Positions 1 through 8,666 of a DNA stretch of 64,000 nt are shown here, piece by piece. Source of the stretch: Phycisphaerae bacterium (lineage in GTDB: Bacteria > Planctomycetota > Phycisphaerae > Phycisphaerales > SM1A02). Under the pieces are notes generated by a model, which made no database searches, was not told the origin of the DNA, and saw nothing but the letters and a program-made list of their open reading frames with translations. Each line of letters begins with the position of its first letter. The first letter of the stretch is position 1. Location: the NCBI GenBank assembly GCA_016795035.1, contig JAEUIT010000036.1, positions 1-64,000 on the forward strand. The letters run 5' to 3'. The position numbers were made by a program, and so were the translations under genes.

Positions 1-67
1 GGGGGGCGCATAGCCCCCCCCCCCGGCCGGGGGGGGGGGGGTGGGGGCCCGCCCGCGGGGGGGCCCC
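1..67. other. G/C homopolymer-rich stretch at window edge
   Basis: Long runs of G and C with almost no other bases; no gene or regulatory signal can be read. It may be genuine low-complexity DNA joined to the hairpin repeats that follow, or sequencing/assembly noise at a contig edge. No function is claimed. Confidence 0.6.
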
Positions 68-400
68 CGCCCCGCGGCGCGCCGCCTGCCGCGCACTGGA
101 CAGACCAGTGCGCGAGGCCGAGGGAGGATGCAAAAGGCCGCGCGCGGAGAGATCCTCCCCCACGCTCGCGTGGGGGAGGTGTCGGCGCAGCCGACGGAGG
201 GGGCGAGCCCCGCGTCGCGCCGCTTGCCGCGCACTGGACAGACCAGTGCGCGAAGCCGAGGGAGGATGCAAGAGGCCGCGCGCGGAGAGATCCTCCCCCA
301 CGCCCGCGTGGGGGAGGTGTCGGCGCAGCCGACGGAGGGGGCGAGCTCCGCTTCGCGCCGCCTGCCGCGCACTGGACAGACCAGTGCGCGAAGCCCGACC
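68..400. repeat. 138-bp tandem repeat with nested hairpins (about 2.4 copies)
   Basis: The block containing GCGCACTGGA recurs at 91, 229 and 367, a period of exactly 138 bp. Each unit carries a hairpin CGCACTGG/CCAGTGCG and a perfect 11-bp stem CCTCCCCCACG with a 4-base loop (154-179 and 292-317). A short GTCGG/CCGAC hairpin follows. The 'TGGGGGAGGTG...GACGGAGGGGGC' character resembles GC-rich REP-like hairpins seen between genes in several bacterial phyla. Open frames across it are by-products of the repeat and are not called. What it does is unknown; RNA structure or transcript ends are possible. Confidence 0.8.
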
Positions 401-419
401 TCCGACCTGTTCAGCCCCT

Positions 420-446
420 GACTCCTGACTCCTGACTCCTGACTCC
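420..446. repeat. GACTCCT heptamer array
   Basis: Nearly four perfect tandem copies of a 7-base unit lie about 110 bp upstream of the waaA start, just downstream of the 138-bp repeats. It belongs to the set of intergenic heptamer arrays found elsewhere in the window. Confidence 0.85.
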
Positions 447-557
447 CTTCGCGCGCACTGGCCACACCCCTGCGCCCCTCACGCCTGCGCCCCCCCCGAC
501 CGCCCGACCTCGCCTCCTCGCCCCACCCCGGAATCCTCTATCCTTGCGGCCCGCCCC

Positions 558-1835
558 GTGTCCCGCTTCCTGATCGACGCCGCCTACGGATCCGCCGCGC
601 TTGTCACGAGCCCGGTCTGGCTGTGGCGCATGCACCGGTCGGGGAAGCTCAAGACCGACTGGCGGGCCCGCTTTGGCCGGGTCGACCCGCCGCTGCCGCC
701 CCCCACGCGACCCCGCATCCTCCTCCACGCGGTCTCGGTGGGGGAGGTCAACGCGATCCGCCTCCTCGTCGGCGAACTCGCCAAGGCCCCCGGCGGACCC
801 GAAGTGGTCGTCGCCGCCACGACCGACACTGGCTTCGCCCGAGCGACCACGCTCTTCGCCCCGACGCATCGGGTCGTCCGCTACCCGTTCGACGCCTCGG
901 GCGCCGTCCGCCGGTTCCTCGACAGCGTCCGGCCCACCCTCGTCGCCCTGGTCGAACTCGAGGTCTGGCCGAACTTCACCGCGGCCTGTGCCTCGCGCGG
1001 CATCGGCCTCGCGGTCATCAACGGCCGCCTCAGCGAACGGAGCTTCGGCCGCTACGTGAAGGTGCGACCGCTGGTGCGGCCATCGTTCGCCCGGCTCTCC
1101 GCGGTGAGCGCCCAGACGCCGGCCTACGCCGAGCGGTTCGCGGCGCTCGGCGTCGACGCCTCGTGCGTGACGGTCGGCGGCACGATGAAGTGGGACACCG
1201 CGGAGATCGCCGATGCCGTCCCCGGCGCCGACGAGCTCGCACGCGACTTCGGGCTCGACCGCACGAAGCCACTCGTCGTTGCAGCTTCGACCGCGCCGGG
1301 CGAGGAGACGCTCATCGCCTCCGCGTTGCCGCAGGGGACGCAACTCGTGATCGCGCCGCGCAAGCCCGAGTGGTTCGCGGCGACCGCCGCGGCGCTCCCG
1401 GGCGCCGTGCGGCGCACGGCCACAAAGGACACGCCGAGCCCGGGCAGCCCGACCGGGCGCTACGTCCTCGACACGATCGGCGAGCTGCGCCGCGCGATGG
1501 CGCTCGCGGACGTCGTCGTCGTCGGGCGCTCGTTCGGCACGCTCCACGGCTCCGACATGATGGAGCCGATCGCGCTCGGGAAGGCGACGGTGATCGGCCC
1601 GCGCTCCGGCGACTTCCGCGACATGATGGACGCGCTCCGCGACGGGAAGGGCATCGTCGAAACCGATGCGGCGGGGCTCGCGCCGACGCTCGCGCGTCTC
1701 TTGGCATCGCCCGACGAGCGATCCTCGCTCGCCGCGCGAGGGCGCGAGGTGATCCGGTCGAACCAGGGCGCCACGCGCCGCAACGCGGAGTTGCTGCTCG
1801 GATGCCTGGCGCGGAAGGGGGCCCGCCATGCGTGA
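558..1835 (+). CDS. waaA: 3-deoxy-D-manno-octulosonic acid (Kdo) transferase
   Basis: Transfers Kdo from CMP-Kdo to lipid A precursor at the inner face of the cytoplasmic membrane, so the organism should make Kdo-containing LPS. The 425-residue product has the N-terminal hydrophobic/amphipathic anchor. It then shows the family motif HAVSVGEV (the Glu is the expected catalytic base), followed by ELEVWPN, NGRLSERSF and, in the C-terminal half, VGRSF and MMEPIALGKATVIGP of the GT-B nucleotide-binding side. Length is normal. The start is GTG with a strong family match from residue 1. It overlaps thiL by 8 bp, so the two are probably co-transcribed. The iterated motif occurs at 1272 and in a variant form at 1319. 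Confidence 0.93.
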   Translation: MSRFLIDAAYGSAALVTSPVWLWRMHRSGKLKTDWRARFGRVDPPLPPPTRPRILLHAVSVGEVNAIRLLVGELAKAPGGPEVVVAATTDTGFARATTLFAPTHRVVRYPFDASGAVRRFLDSVRPTLVALVELEVWPNFTAACASRGIGLAVINGRLSERSFGRYVKVRPLVRPSFARLSAVSAQTPAYAERFAALGVDASCVTVGGTMKWDTAEIADAVPGADELARDFGLDRTKPLVVAASTAPGEETLIASALPQGTQLVIAPRKPEWFAATAAALPGAVRRTATKDTPSPGSPTGRYVLDTIGELRRAMALADVVVVGRSFGTLHGSDMMEPIALGKATVIGPRSGDFRDMMDALRDGKGIVETDAAGLAPTLARLLASPDERSSLAARGREVIRSNQGATRRNAELLLGCLARKGARHA

Positions 1836-2766
1836 GTTCGCGGCTCTCGAAGCGATCTTCCGCCACAACGGCCGGCTGCCGTCCTTCGTGACGATCCCGC
1901 CGGGCGACGACATGGCCGAGGTCACCTTGGGCGTCGGTCCGCACGCGCCGCGACTCCTCGTTGCAGCCGACCAGGTGATCGAGGGGCGTCACGTGCGGCG
2001 CGGCGAAGACCTCGCGATCATGGCGAGGAAGGCGGTAGCGCGCAACGTGAGCGACGTCGCCGCGATGGCGGCTCGGCCGTTCGCGACCGTGGCGACCGTC
2101 GTCCTGCGCTCGACGTGCACCGACCACGAGGCGCGCGAGATGCTCGAAGGGCTGCGGGCGAGCGCCGACGTCTTCGGCTGCCCGCTCGTCAGCGGTGACC
2201 TTGCGACGCACGCCGATCCGGCAGCGCCGATCGTCGTGAGCGTCACCATCCTCGCGCGACCAGCCCACGCCTCCGGCCGCGTCGTCACGCGGCGCGGCTC
2301 GCGCGAAGGCGACGGCATCTACGTCACCGGCACGATCGGCGGAAGCCTCGACGCCGACGGCCGCGGACGGCATCTCACGTTCGCCCCGCGCGTGTCCGAG
2401 GCGCACGAATTGCACGAGCTCCTCGGCTCGTCGTTGCACGCGATGATCGACGTGAGCGACGGCCTTGGCCAGGACGCGGCGCATCTCGCCGGCAACGCGG
2501 AGAGCGGCGACACGACGTTCGTCCTCGCGTTCGACCGTATCCCGATCACGCCCGGGCGCGATCCGTCGAAGGCGCTCGGCGACGGCGAGGACTACGAGCT
2601 GCTCTTCACCGCCGACCGCGAGCCGCCGTCGCGACTCTCGAACGGCACGCCGGTCACGCGCATCGGTCGCGTCGATCGTCGCGGCGCCGACGGTCTGCTC
2701 GTCGCCCTTGAGACGCCCGACGCCGTCGTCGACATCGCGAGACTCGGCTGGGAGTACGGCCGATGA
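1828..2766 (+). CDS. thiL: thiamine-monophosphate kinase
   Basis: ATP-dependent phosphorylation of thiamine phosphate to the coenzyme thiamine diphosphate, in the cytoplasm. The 312-residue protein is of normal length and shows the N-terminal metal-binding GDDMAEV, the central RNVSDVAAM segment, the IDVSDGL loop and a C-terminal GEDYELLF, all diagnostic of ThiL. It overlaps waaA by 8 bp upstream and tsaE by an ATGA 4-bp overlap downstream, which implies translational coupling in a housekeeping operon. The iterated motif lies at 1954-1966, encoding LLVAA with the codons GTT and GCA. Confidence 0.95.
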   Translation: MREFAALEAIFRHNGRLPSFVTIPPGDDMAEVTLGVGPHAPRLLVAADQVIEGRHVRRGEDLAIMARKAVARNVSDVAAMAARPFATVATVVLRSTCTDHEAREMLEGLRASADVFGCPLVSGDLATHADPAAPIVVSVTILARPAHASGRVVTRRGSREGDGIYVTGTIGGSLDADGRGRHLTFAPRVSEAHELHELLGSSLHAMIDVSDGLGQDAAHLAGNAESGDTTFVLAFDRIPITPGRDPSKALGDGEDYELLFTADREPPSRLSNGTPVTRIGRVDRRGADGLLVALETPDAVVDIARLGWEYGR

Positions 2767-3440
2767 GCGGCACGACGCTCGACGCGACCAGCGAGCGCGA
2801 CATGCGCCGCATCGGCGAGTGCGTGGCGGCCGGGCTTCAGGCGGAGTCGGCGGAGTCCGCGATCGTGGTCGCGATCGACGGCGAACTCGGCGCCGGAAAG
2901 ACGCGCTTCGTCGGCGGTCTCGCGGCGGGCCTCGGCATCGACCGCGACGCGATCTCGAGCCCCTCGTTCGTCCTGGCGATGGAACACGAAGGCGACGCCG
3001 TGCGCCTCGTCCATATCGACGCGTGGCGGATCGGCTCGAGCGAGGAGTTAGTGTCGATCGGCTGGGACGAGTTGCTGCGCCGCCCGAAGACGGTCATCGC
3101 CGTCGAGTGGGCGTCGAAGATCGAGTCGGCGTTGCCGCGCGAGCGTGTCGACGTCTCGATCGAGCACGCCGGCGACACGGAGCGACGCGTCCACGTCCGT
3201 GACGAACGCCCGGGCCGCGCCGCCGCGATGGCGAATGCGCTTGCGATGTTCACGCCGGGAATCGCCGCCACGAAGCCACGGGCCGCTCGGTGTTCGATCT
3301 GCGGCAAGCCGTCGCACGTCGACGAGCCGTCGTATCCCTTCTGCTCTCCGCGTTGCAGGCAGATCGATCTCGGACGCTGGCTGAAAGGGGACTACCGCGT
3401 CTCGCGGCCCGCCGACGCGCCGCGCGACGAGGAGGACTGA
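2763..3440 (+). CDS. tsaE: TsaE-YacG fusion: tRNA t6A ATPase plus zinc-ribbon gyrase-inhibitor domain
   Basis: Residues 1-150 match TsaE, the ATPase partner of the TsaB-TsaD complex that installs t6A37 in ANN-decoding tRNAs: Walker [14 protein letters not shown] and HIDAWRI are all in place. After a short linker, about residues 176-215 form a complete YacG domain: CSIC, then FCSPRC, then [13 protein letters not shown]. YacG binds GyrB and inhibits gyrase in E. coli. Both domains look intact, so this is a real gene fusion, not a frame error. TsaE is normally about 150 residues and YacG about 65, which sums to the observed 225. It is the last gene of the waaA-thiL operon and converges on the sigma-factor gene. 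The iterated motif at 3346 lies within the zinc-ribbon codons. Confidence 0.92.
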   Translation: MSGTTLDATSERDMRRIGECVAAGLQAESAESAIVVAIDGELGAGKTRFVGGLAAGLGIDRDAISSPSFVLAMEHEGDAVRLVHIDAWRIGSSEELVSIGWDELLRRPKTVIAVEWASKIESALPRERVDVSIEHAGDTERRVHVRDERPGRAAAMANALAMFTPGIAATKPRAARCSICGKPSHVDEPSYPFCSPRCRQIDLGRWLKGDYRVSRPADAPRDEED

Positions 3441-3455
3441 ACCGCGGCCTCGCGC

Positions 3456-4052
3456 CTACGCGCCGCCGTGCAGCCGTCGAAAGAGCCACGCCCGTGCGAC
3501 CGCCCACTCGCGGTCGACGCTTCGCTTGGGCACGCCGGTGACGTCCGACACTTCCGCGTTCGTGAGTCCGCCGTAGAAACGGAGTTCGACGATGCGGGCG
3601 CGCGTCGCGTCGATCTCCGCGAGCTCGATGAGCGCATTCTCGAGCGCGAGCACGTCGATCTGGCTCGTCGCGACCGATTCGGGCGACGGCGTGTCGACGG
3701 AGTCGAGCGCGACGCGCGTCTGGGCGCCGCCGCGCTTCTGCGTGTCGCGCGCCCGCGCGTGGTCGACGAGGATGCGCCGCATCGTCTGCGCGGCGAGACC
3801 GAGGGCTTGGGCCGGGTTCGTCCACGCGACGTTCCGCTGGTCGAGGAGCCGGAGATACGCCTCGTGCACGAGGGCGGTCGGCTGCAACGTGTGGTTTGCG
3901 CGCTCGTCGCGCAGCTGGCGCTCGGCGATCTCGCGCAAGTCGCCGTAGAGCCGCGCGACGGCATCCTCGAGCGGCTTCGGGGTCGACGGCTCGCGGTCGC
4001 CGGCCGCGCCGTCGCGCGAGCGATCCGTCGGGCTCGGCGCGTCGGACGTCAC
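3456..4052 (-). CDS. ECF-type RNA polymerase sigma factor (Sig-70_X6-like)
   Basis: An extracytoplasmic-function sigma factor of about 198 residues. Region 2 is seen in LYGDLREIAERQLR and the phrase TLQPTALVHEAYLRLLDQ, a hallmark of a sigma subfamily abundant in planctomycetes. Region 4 is seen in the C-terminal ELRFYGGLTNAEVSDVTGVPKRSVDREW helix-turn-helix (positions about 3510-3590). A longer frame reaches 4142, but the GTG at 4052 overlaps the fur stop codon (GTGA), and upstream residues have no sigma character, so I chose 4052. It follows fur in a probable two-gene operon. No anti-sigma gene or kinase is adjacent. Confidence 0.85.
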   Translation of the reverse strand: MTSDAPSPTDRSRDGAAGDREPSTPKPLEDAVARLYGDLREIAERQLRDERANHTLQPTALVHEAYLRLLDQRNVAWTNPAQALGLAAQTMRRILVDHARARDTQKRGGAQTRVALDSVDTPSPESVATSQIDVLALENALIELAEIDATRARIVELRFYGGLTNAEVSDVTGVPKRSVDREWAVARAWLFRRLHGGA

Positions 4053-4588
4053 TCGGCCGTCTCGTCGTTGCTGCCATCCGATGCGGAGGCCGCTTCCGGA
4101 CTGATGGCGTAGATCTGGAAGCGATGGCCGACGGGCGTCCAACCCAGCTCGCGGCAGATGCGCTCGCGAAGCGCGATGAGCTCGGGGCTTGCGAACTCGA
4201 TGAGTCGCCCCGTCTTCATGCAGACCATGAAGTCGCGCGGCTCCTTGCCGTAGATCAGCTGGTAGTGCGCCTGCTTACTGTCGAAGAGCGCCTGCGTGAT
4301 GATGCCGGCTTCCTGCAACAGGTGGATGGTGCGGTAGATCGTGGCCTTCGACACGTCGTGCCCGGCGTTCCGCATGCGCAGGAGCAATTCCTCCGCCTCG
4401 AAGACGTCGCCGAACTCGATGATCGCGTTCAGGATGTCGGCCCGCTCCGGCGTGTACTTCTGGCCCTGGCTCTTCAGGAACCGGCGAAACACCGAGCAGA
4501 GCGGCGCCATCGCGCCGAAGGCGTCGGACAGCGGGGGGACCGGTGCAGGCACGGCGCCATTGGTCGGAGGCGGGGTCGCGGCAGACAT
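4049..4588 (-). CDS. Fur-family metal-dependent transcriptional repressor
   Basis: A 179-residue Fur/Zur/PerR-like regulator. The winged-helix part is clear: QKYTPERADILNAI, then VSKATIYRTIHLLQEAG (recognition helix). The dimerisation/metal part is divergent. Where classical Fur has H-H-x-H-x-x-C-x-x-C-G-x-x-x-EF, this protein reads PRDFMVCMKTGRLIEF, so one Cys of the structural zinc dyad is Thr, and no C-terminal CxxC is present. The N-terminal 30 residues are Pro/Ala-rich and probably disordered. It overlaps the sigma gene by 4 bp. The regulated metal cannot be told from sequence. Confidence 0.88.
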   Translation of the reverse strand: MSAATPPPTNGAVPAPVPPLSDAFGAMAPLCSVFRRFLKSQGQKYTPERADILNAIIEFGDVFEAEELLLRMRNAGHDVSKATIYRTIHLLQEAGIITQALFDSKQAHYQLIYGKEPRDFMVCMKTGRLIEFASPELIALRERICRELGWTPVGHRFQIYAISPEAASASDGSNDETAE

Positions 4589-4624
4589 CGTCGCGATTGT
4601 ACGAAGTGAGGCCGGTGCGACGCC

Positions 4625-5365
4625 TTACAGGCAGGGGCCCCACGCGCCGAGCAGGATGCCGAGGTCGGCGCCCGCGACGATGCCGTCGCAGTTCAGGTCG
4701 GACGTGAGGCTGTCGGTGTTCCAGTCGCCTAACAGAATGCCGAGGTCGGCCCCGTTGACGCCGCCGCTGTTGTCGAGGTCGGCCGCGCACGGGCCGGAGA
4801 GCTTGACGCTGTCGAGGTCGACCGTCTCTTCGCCGGCTTCGCTGCCGAACTCCGCGCTCACGCGAAGGAGCGTGACGTTCGCGAGGACGGTCGCGAGCTG
4901 CTCGGGCGTCGCGGCCGCACCGGTCGCAGAGCCGACCTTGAACGCGCTCGCATCGAGCGGCACGGCGTACGAGACCCAGCCGTTCGTCGACGGCTGCGGA
5001 ACGTCGGCGACGAGGATCAGCGAGCCGCTGCCAAGGATGAAGACGGAGCCAGGCAACCAGTCCGCGACGTTGGTGCGAATCGACCAACAGACGGAGCCGC
5101 CGGCATACGCCGAGCGATTGCCGAGGAAGCCGGTCGGCGCCGCGTACGCGTAGCAGTTGCTCGACGGATCGGTCGAGCGGACGAAGCCGCCCGGGTTGCC
5201 GCCGGTCGCGATCCACGTGAGGACGCCGGTGCCGACGATGCCGTACGTCGAACAGTTCTGGTCGACGATGGTCCAACCGTCGGCCGACCGATCGAACGTC
5301 GAGGTGACGGGCGGAACGGCAAACGTGATGACGCTGATGGCGGTGACGAGGATCATGTGGTTCAC
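4625..5365 (-). CDS. secreted dockerin-type protein
   Basis: The 246-residue protein has an N-terminal hydrophobic signal (MILVTAISVITFAVPPV). A roughly 160-residue beta-rich domain beginning STFDRSADGWTIV resembles the jelly-roll/laminin-B-like modules of planctomycete exported proteins. Two dockerin-like repeats close it: DLDNSGGVNGADLGILLGDW and DLNCDGIVAGADLGILLGAW. Each repeat has a calcium-loop pattern DxNxDG followed by a helix ending in LLGxW. Its role is unknown; attachment or surface display is inferred from the family. It is one of seven such proteins in this window. Confidence 0.8.
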   Translation of the reverse strand: MNHMILVTAISVITFAVPPVTSTFDRSADGWTIVDQNCSTYGIVGTGVLTWIATGGNPGGFVRSTDPSSNCYAYAAPTGFLGNRSAYAGGSVCWSIRTNVADWLPGSVFILGSGSLILVADVPQPSTNGWVSYAVPLDASAFKVGSATGAAATPEQLATVLANVTLLRVSAEFGSEAGEETVDLDSVKLSGPCAADLDNSGGVNGADLGILLGDWNTDSLTSDLNCDGIVAGADLGILLGAWGPCL

Positions 5366-5456
5366 GGTATCTCGTTCGCGAGCCGCGACGCAAGCATGGG
5401 CGCCGCGGATCGCGCCCTCGAAGCCATGGACGAACCCTCGTCAATCGACGCTCGTG

Positions 5457-5705
5457 TTAGCCCATGCCGTCAGCGGCCGTCGCGTCGCGCCAAGAGAGAA
5501 CGCTGATGACGTACTTCGAAGAGCGCGTCAACGGGATCAGGTCTTTCCGCCGAACCGTTCCGGCGAGGTAGTGCCGCCAAACGGCCCATACGACCTCGAA
5601 GTCTCTTCGATGAACCCGCACGAGATGCTCGGCGCCCGGAGTTTCGATGAGGAGATGGTCCGCATGGACCTCGAGCACGGTGAAGTCTTGGCCGTACCAG
5701 TTCAT
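5457..5705 (-). CDS. small hypothetical protein
   Basis: 82 residues from ATG, with plausible alternation of hydrophobic and charged residues (for example HLLIETPGAEHLVRVHRRDFEVVW) but no family I recognise. No Shine-Dalgarno is visible. A longer overlapping frame (5470-5799) on the same strand is less protein-like. It could be chance. Confidence 0.4.
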   Translation of the reverse strand: MNWYGQDFTVLEVHADHLLIETPGAEHLVRVHRRDFEVVWAVWRHYLAGTVRRKDLIPLTRSSKYVISVLSWRDATAADGMG

Positions 5706-5807
5706 TTGAGTCGCGTCCAGTTGCGCACGACGTGCTTCGGCCGAAGTCGTCGTTGCAGGTCGCCCCAGACGTCGGCGAACGGTTCGGGCCCTGCGTCATC
5801 GCGAGAT

Positions 5808-5820
5808 CTCCACGTTGCAG
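5808..5820. repeat. iterated motif CTCCACGTTGCAG (intergenic copy)
   Basis: An exact copy of the genome-wide CTCNNCGTTGCAG motif in non-coding DNA between the small hypothetical gene and the DUF4272 gene, so the motif is not restricted to protein-coding contexts. Confidence 0.8.
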
Positions 5821-5863
5821 CTAGAGGGTTGCGAGAAGGGGGGCTCGAGCTGAGCCGGAGCGC

Positions 5864-6577
5864 CTACGTGTCCGTGCCCACCCGAGCGTAGCGCGACGCG
5901 TCTCCGAGAAGCCAGCGTGCGGCGATCAGTCGCTCCATGGCGATCGAGTGGCACTCGCGCCGAGTCGACGCGTCAACCTTCGACATGGCCACGCCGCCGA
6001 TCGAGAGATCATGCCCGCGCAGCCGGAGACGCCCGGGCGCGGCGTCGGCATTGGGCGGCGACGCCACGTGGCGACGCATGTCATAGGCCGCGTGCGCCCG
6101 CGACCCATGACGCAATCTCCAAAGCACCGACTCGGCGACCGACGCGTACCAACGCAGCTCGCGCACGGGCCGCAACTCCGCGTTGCGAACGAGGTCGCTT
6201 GCCTCGGGCTCGAGGAATGCGATCGTGGCGGCGACCGCCGGGCCGTCGGAGAGGCGGTCGTACGGTGGGAGCCGTCGGTGCCCGAGCGCCCAGGCGAGGA
6301 CGGACAGGCCTTCGGCGCGCCAGCTCGCGTTCATGACGTCGTGGCGCGCGAGCCGGCCGAGCGGCGTCTTGACAAGCGCTCGTTCCGACGGGTCGAACGA
6401 CGGCCAGAGCTTCATGCCGTCGACCCAGTCGAGCATCGTCGTGAAGAGCGCCTTGGCGCCGGGGTCACGAGGTGCCTGTTCAAGACTCGCGCGGCAGGAG
6501 CATGCGGCGAGAACGAAGGCGCGGGCAGCGACGACTGAGGGGCGTGGACGTGGAGGCACGGGTGATCTCGTGAACAC
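5864..6577 (-). CDS. DUF4272 family protein
   Basis: The central phrases RAFVLAACSCRASLEQ, SWRAEGLSVLAWALGHRRLPPYDRLSD, LRWYASVAESVLWRLRH and the C-terminal AARWLLGD...RVGTDT follow the DUF4272 domain. The biochemical role is unknown; the family is often found near immunity or toxin modules and as a cytoplasmic protein. The open frame extends to 6712, but residues before about 46 are low-complexity Pro/Arg/Thr with no family match. The GTG at 6577 gives a 237-residue product close to the family length. The start is uncertain. Confidence 0.7.
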   Translation of the reverse strand: MFTRSPVPPRPRPSVVAARAFVLAACSCRASLEQAPRDPGAKALFTTMLDWVDGMKLWPSFDPSERALVKTPLGRLARHDVMNASWRAEGLSVLAWALGHRRLPPYDRLSDGPAVAATIAFLEPEASDLVRNAELRPVRELRWYASVAESVLWRLRHGSRAHAAYDMRRHVASPPNADAAPGRLRLRGHDLSIGGVAMSKVDASTRRECHSIAMERLIAARWLLGDASRYARVGTDT

Positions 6578-6846
6578 GGTCGAAACGGCGCGTGGCGAGC
6601 GAGGGATCGAGCCGGGAGTGTCGGTGAACCGCGGGTCTGTACGGCATGCGGGCTCGGGAGGCGTTCCGGGCTGGAAGCCCCCCGTCCGGGTTTCCATCTC
6701 CGCACCGCCCATAATCCCTGTTATGTAAAATTCGGGATCGGGTGTGACGGGGCCTCACTGGGGCTGACCGCCTTGGTGCCCTCGCGCGTGCTGACGCCCC
6801 TCCCGCGGCAGCCCAGTTCGGCGGCCGCTTCGCTCATGCATACCGC

Positions 6847-7133
6847 GAAGAGCGGCTGGCTTCGCCTCGCCGCTCTTCGCGTTGATGCTCGACCGGCTTC
6901 AGTGGCGAATGGTCTGCCCCTGAACCCCGAACCCCGAACCCCGAACCCCGAACCCCGAACCCCGAACCCTGAACCCTTCGTCTCCACCCTCGATCCTTGA
7001 TCCTTGACCCTTGATCCTTCTCAAGCGGCTGGCTTCGCCTCGCCGCTCTTCGCGTTGATCCTCGACCGGCTTCAGTGGCGAGTGGTTTGCCCCTGAACCC
7101 TGAACCCTGAACCCTGAACCCTGAACCCTTTTC
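6847..7133. repeat. duplicated hairpin segment plus heptamer arrays
   Basis: A segment of about 75 bp is repeated at about 6850 and 7023 with a few changes. Each copy holds a hairpin built on GCGGC...GCCGC around TGGCTTCGCCTC. Each copy runs directly into a 7-base tandem array: AACCCCG at 6916-6978 and CCCTGAA at 7091-7130. Between them lies a GATCCTT/GACCCTT array (6988-7020). The whole 6713-7141 interval between the DUF4272 and lysC genes holds no credible coding sequence. Confidence 0.8.
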
Positions 7134-7141
7134 GTTTCCCC

Positions 7142-8410
7142 TCACGCCTTCGCGACGTCGCGCTGCGCGACCTTCGTCACGCTGTCGCCGAGCTCGAGGT
7201 TGAACGCGTCGTGCACGGTCTGGAGCGCCTTCTGGCCGTGCTCCTTGGGCACGATGCAGCTGATCTTGATCTCGCTCGTCGTGATGTTGTGGATCGGGAC
7301 CTTCGCGTCGCCGAGCGCTCGGAACATGCGGCTGGCGACGCCGCTGTGGCTCTTCATGCCGGTGCCGACGGCCGAGACCTTCGCGAGGCCGATCTCGATC
7401 GCGAGTTCGCCGGTGCCGAGTTGGTCGAGCACGTGGCTCGCGGCGATCTTCACGTCGGCGAGGTCCGCATGGTCGACCGTGAACGAGATCGACGCCATGT
7501 CGCCGAACTCGGTCTGCACGATGTCGTCGACCATGATGCCGGCGGACGCGATCTTCTCGAAGATCACGCCTTGCACGCCGAGGTTGTTCGGGATGCGACG
7601 CAGGCTCACGCGACCGAGATCAGGCTTGAGGGCCGCACCGACGACGACGATGTCTTCCATTCCTTGATACTCCCTGACGATCATGGTCCCCGTGTCGGGC
7701 TTCTGGCTATGCCGCACGTGAATCGGGACGTTGTACTTTTCTCCGAACATCACGGCCCGCGCGTGCATCACGCCCGCGCCGAGCGCCGCGAGTTCGAGCA
7801 TCTCTTCATAACTGATCTTGCTGAGCTTGGCGGCGTTCTTCACGATGCGCGGATCGGCCGTGTACACGCCGTCGACGTCGGTGAAGATGTCGCAATATCC
7901 GCCGTCTGCTGCAACGTTGAGCGCGGCCGCGAGCGCGACCGCCGTGGTGTCGGAGCCGCCGCGGCCGAGCGTGGTGATCTCGCCGCTAGGCGTCGTGCCT
8001 TGAAAGCCGCAGACGACCGGCACGCGGCCGCGGGCAAGCTCGGCACGCATGCGCGACGGGTCGATCGCCTCGATCCGGGCGCGTCGGTGCGAGTCGTTCG
8101 TGCGCACGCCGACCTGGCCGCCGGTGAGGCTCACCGCAGGCACGCCAAGCTTGTGGAGCGCCATCGCCATGAGGGCGCACGACACCTGCTCGCCGGTCGA
8201 CATGAGCGAGTCCATCTCGCGTCGGTCGGGCTCGCTATTGATCGCCTCGGCAAGCGAGATCAGGTCGTCGGTCGTGTCGCCCATCGCCGAGCACACGGCC
8301 ACGACGTCGTTGCCGGCGGCGCGGGTCTCGGCGATGCGTTTCGCGCAACGCATGATGCGTTGTGCGTCACCGACACTCGTACCGCCGAACTTTTGAACGA
8401 TCGTTGCCAT
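7142..8410 (-). CDS. lysC: aspartate kinase
   Basis: Phosphorylates L-aspartate, the first step to lysine, threonine, methionine and diaminopimelate. The 422-residue product opens with MATIVQKFGGTSV, the invariant kinase N-terminus, which fixes the start at 8410 although the frame is open to 8668. The family phrases GFQGTTPSGEITTLGRGGSDTTAVA and EMLELAALGAGVMHARAV (each around 20 residues) are present. Two C-terminal ACT domains from about residue 260 imply feedback regulation. One iterated motif at 7909 encodes LNVA. The gene stands alone, read away from the alkylsulfatase gene. Confidence 0.95.
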   Translation of the reverse strand: MATIVQKFGGTSVGDAQRIMRCAKRIAETRAAGNDVVAVCSAMGDTTDDLISLAEAINSEPDRREMDSLMSTGEQVSCALMAMALHKLGVPAVSLTGGQVGVRTNDSHRRARIEAIDPSRMRAELARGRVPVVCGFQGTTPSGEITTLGRGGSDTTAVALAAALNVAADGGYCDIFTDVDGVYTADPRIVKNAAKLSKISYEEMLELAALGAGVMHARAVMFGEKYNVPIHVRHSQKPDTGTMIVREYQGMEDIVVVGAALKPDLGRVSLRRIPNNLGVQGVIFEKIASAGIMVDDIVQTEFGDMASISFTVDHADLADVKIAASHVLDQLGTGELAIEIGLAKVSAVGTGMKSHSGVASRMFRALGDAKVPIHNITTSEIKISCIVPKEHGQKALQTVHDAFNLELGDSVTKVAQRDVAKA

Positions 8411-8666
8411 TGGCGTGTGGGAAAGGCGCGGAAGCGCGGACGTCGGGCTCGACCGCCGTTGGTCGAGCGCGGAGGCGCTTCGGCGAGCCCCGCAGGATAC
8501 GGGATTCCGCGTGTTCGTCGAAGCCGTTCGCGTCTCTTGGTGACGGCCCATCGAGTGTGACCGACGCAACGCGGTCGACGGCTGTCGCACCTCCGACAGG
8601 TCAGTAGGATGACCCCCTGCCGACTCGTTCGTCCCGATCGGCCCCGTCCCACAACTCGAGCAACTC

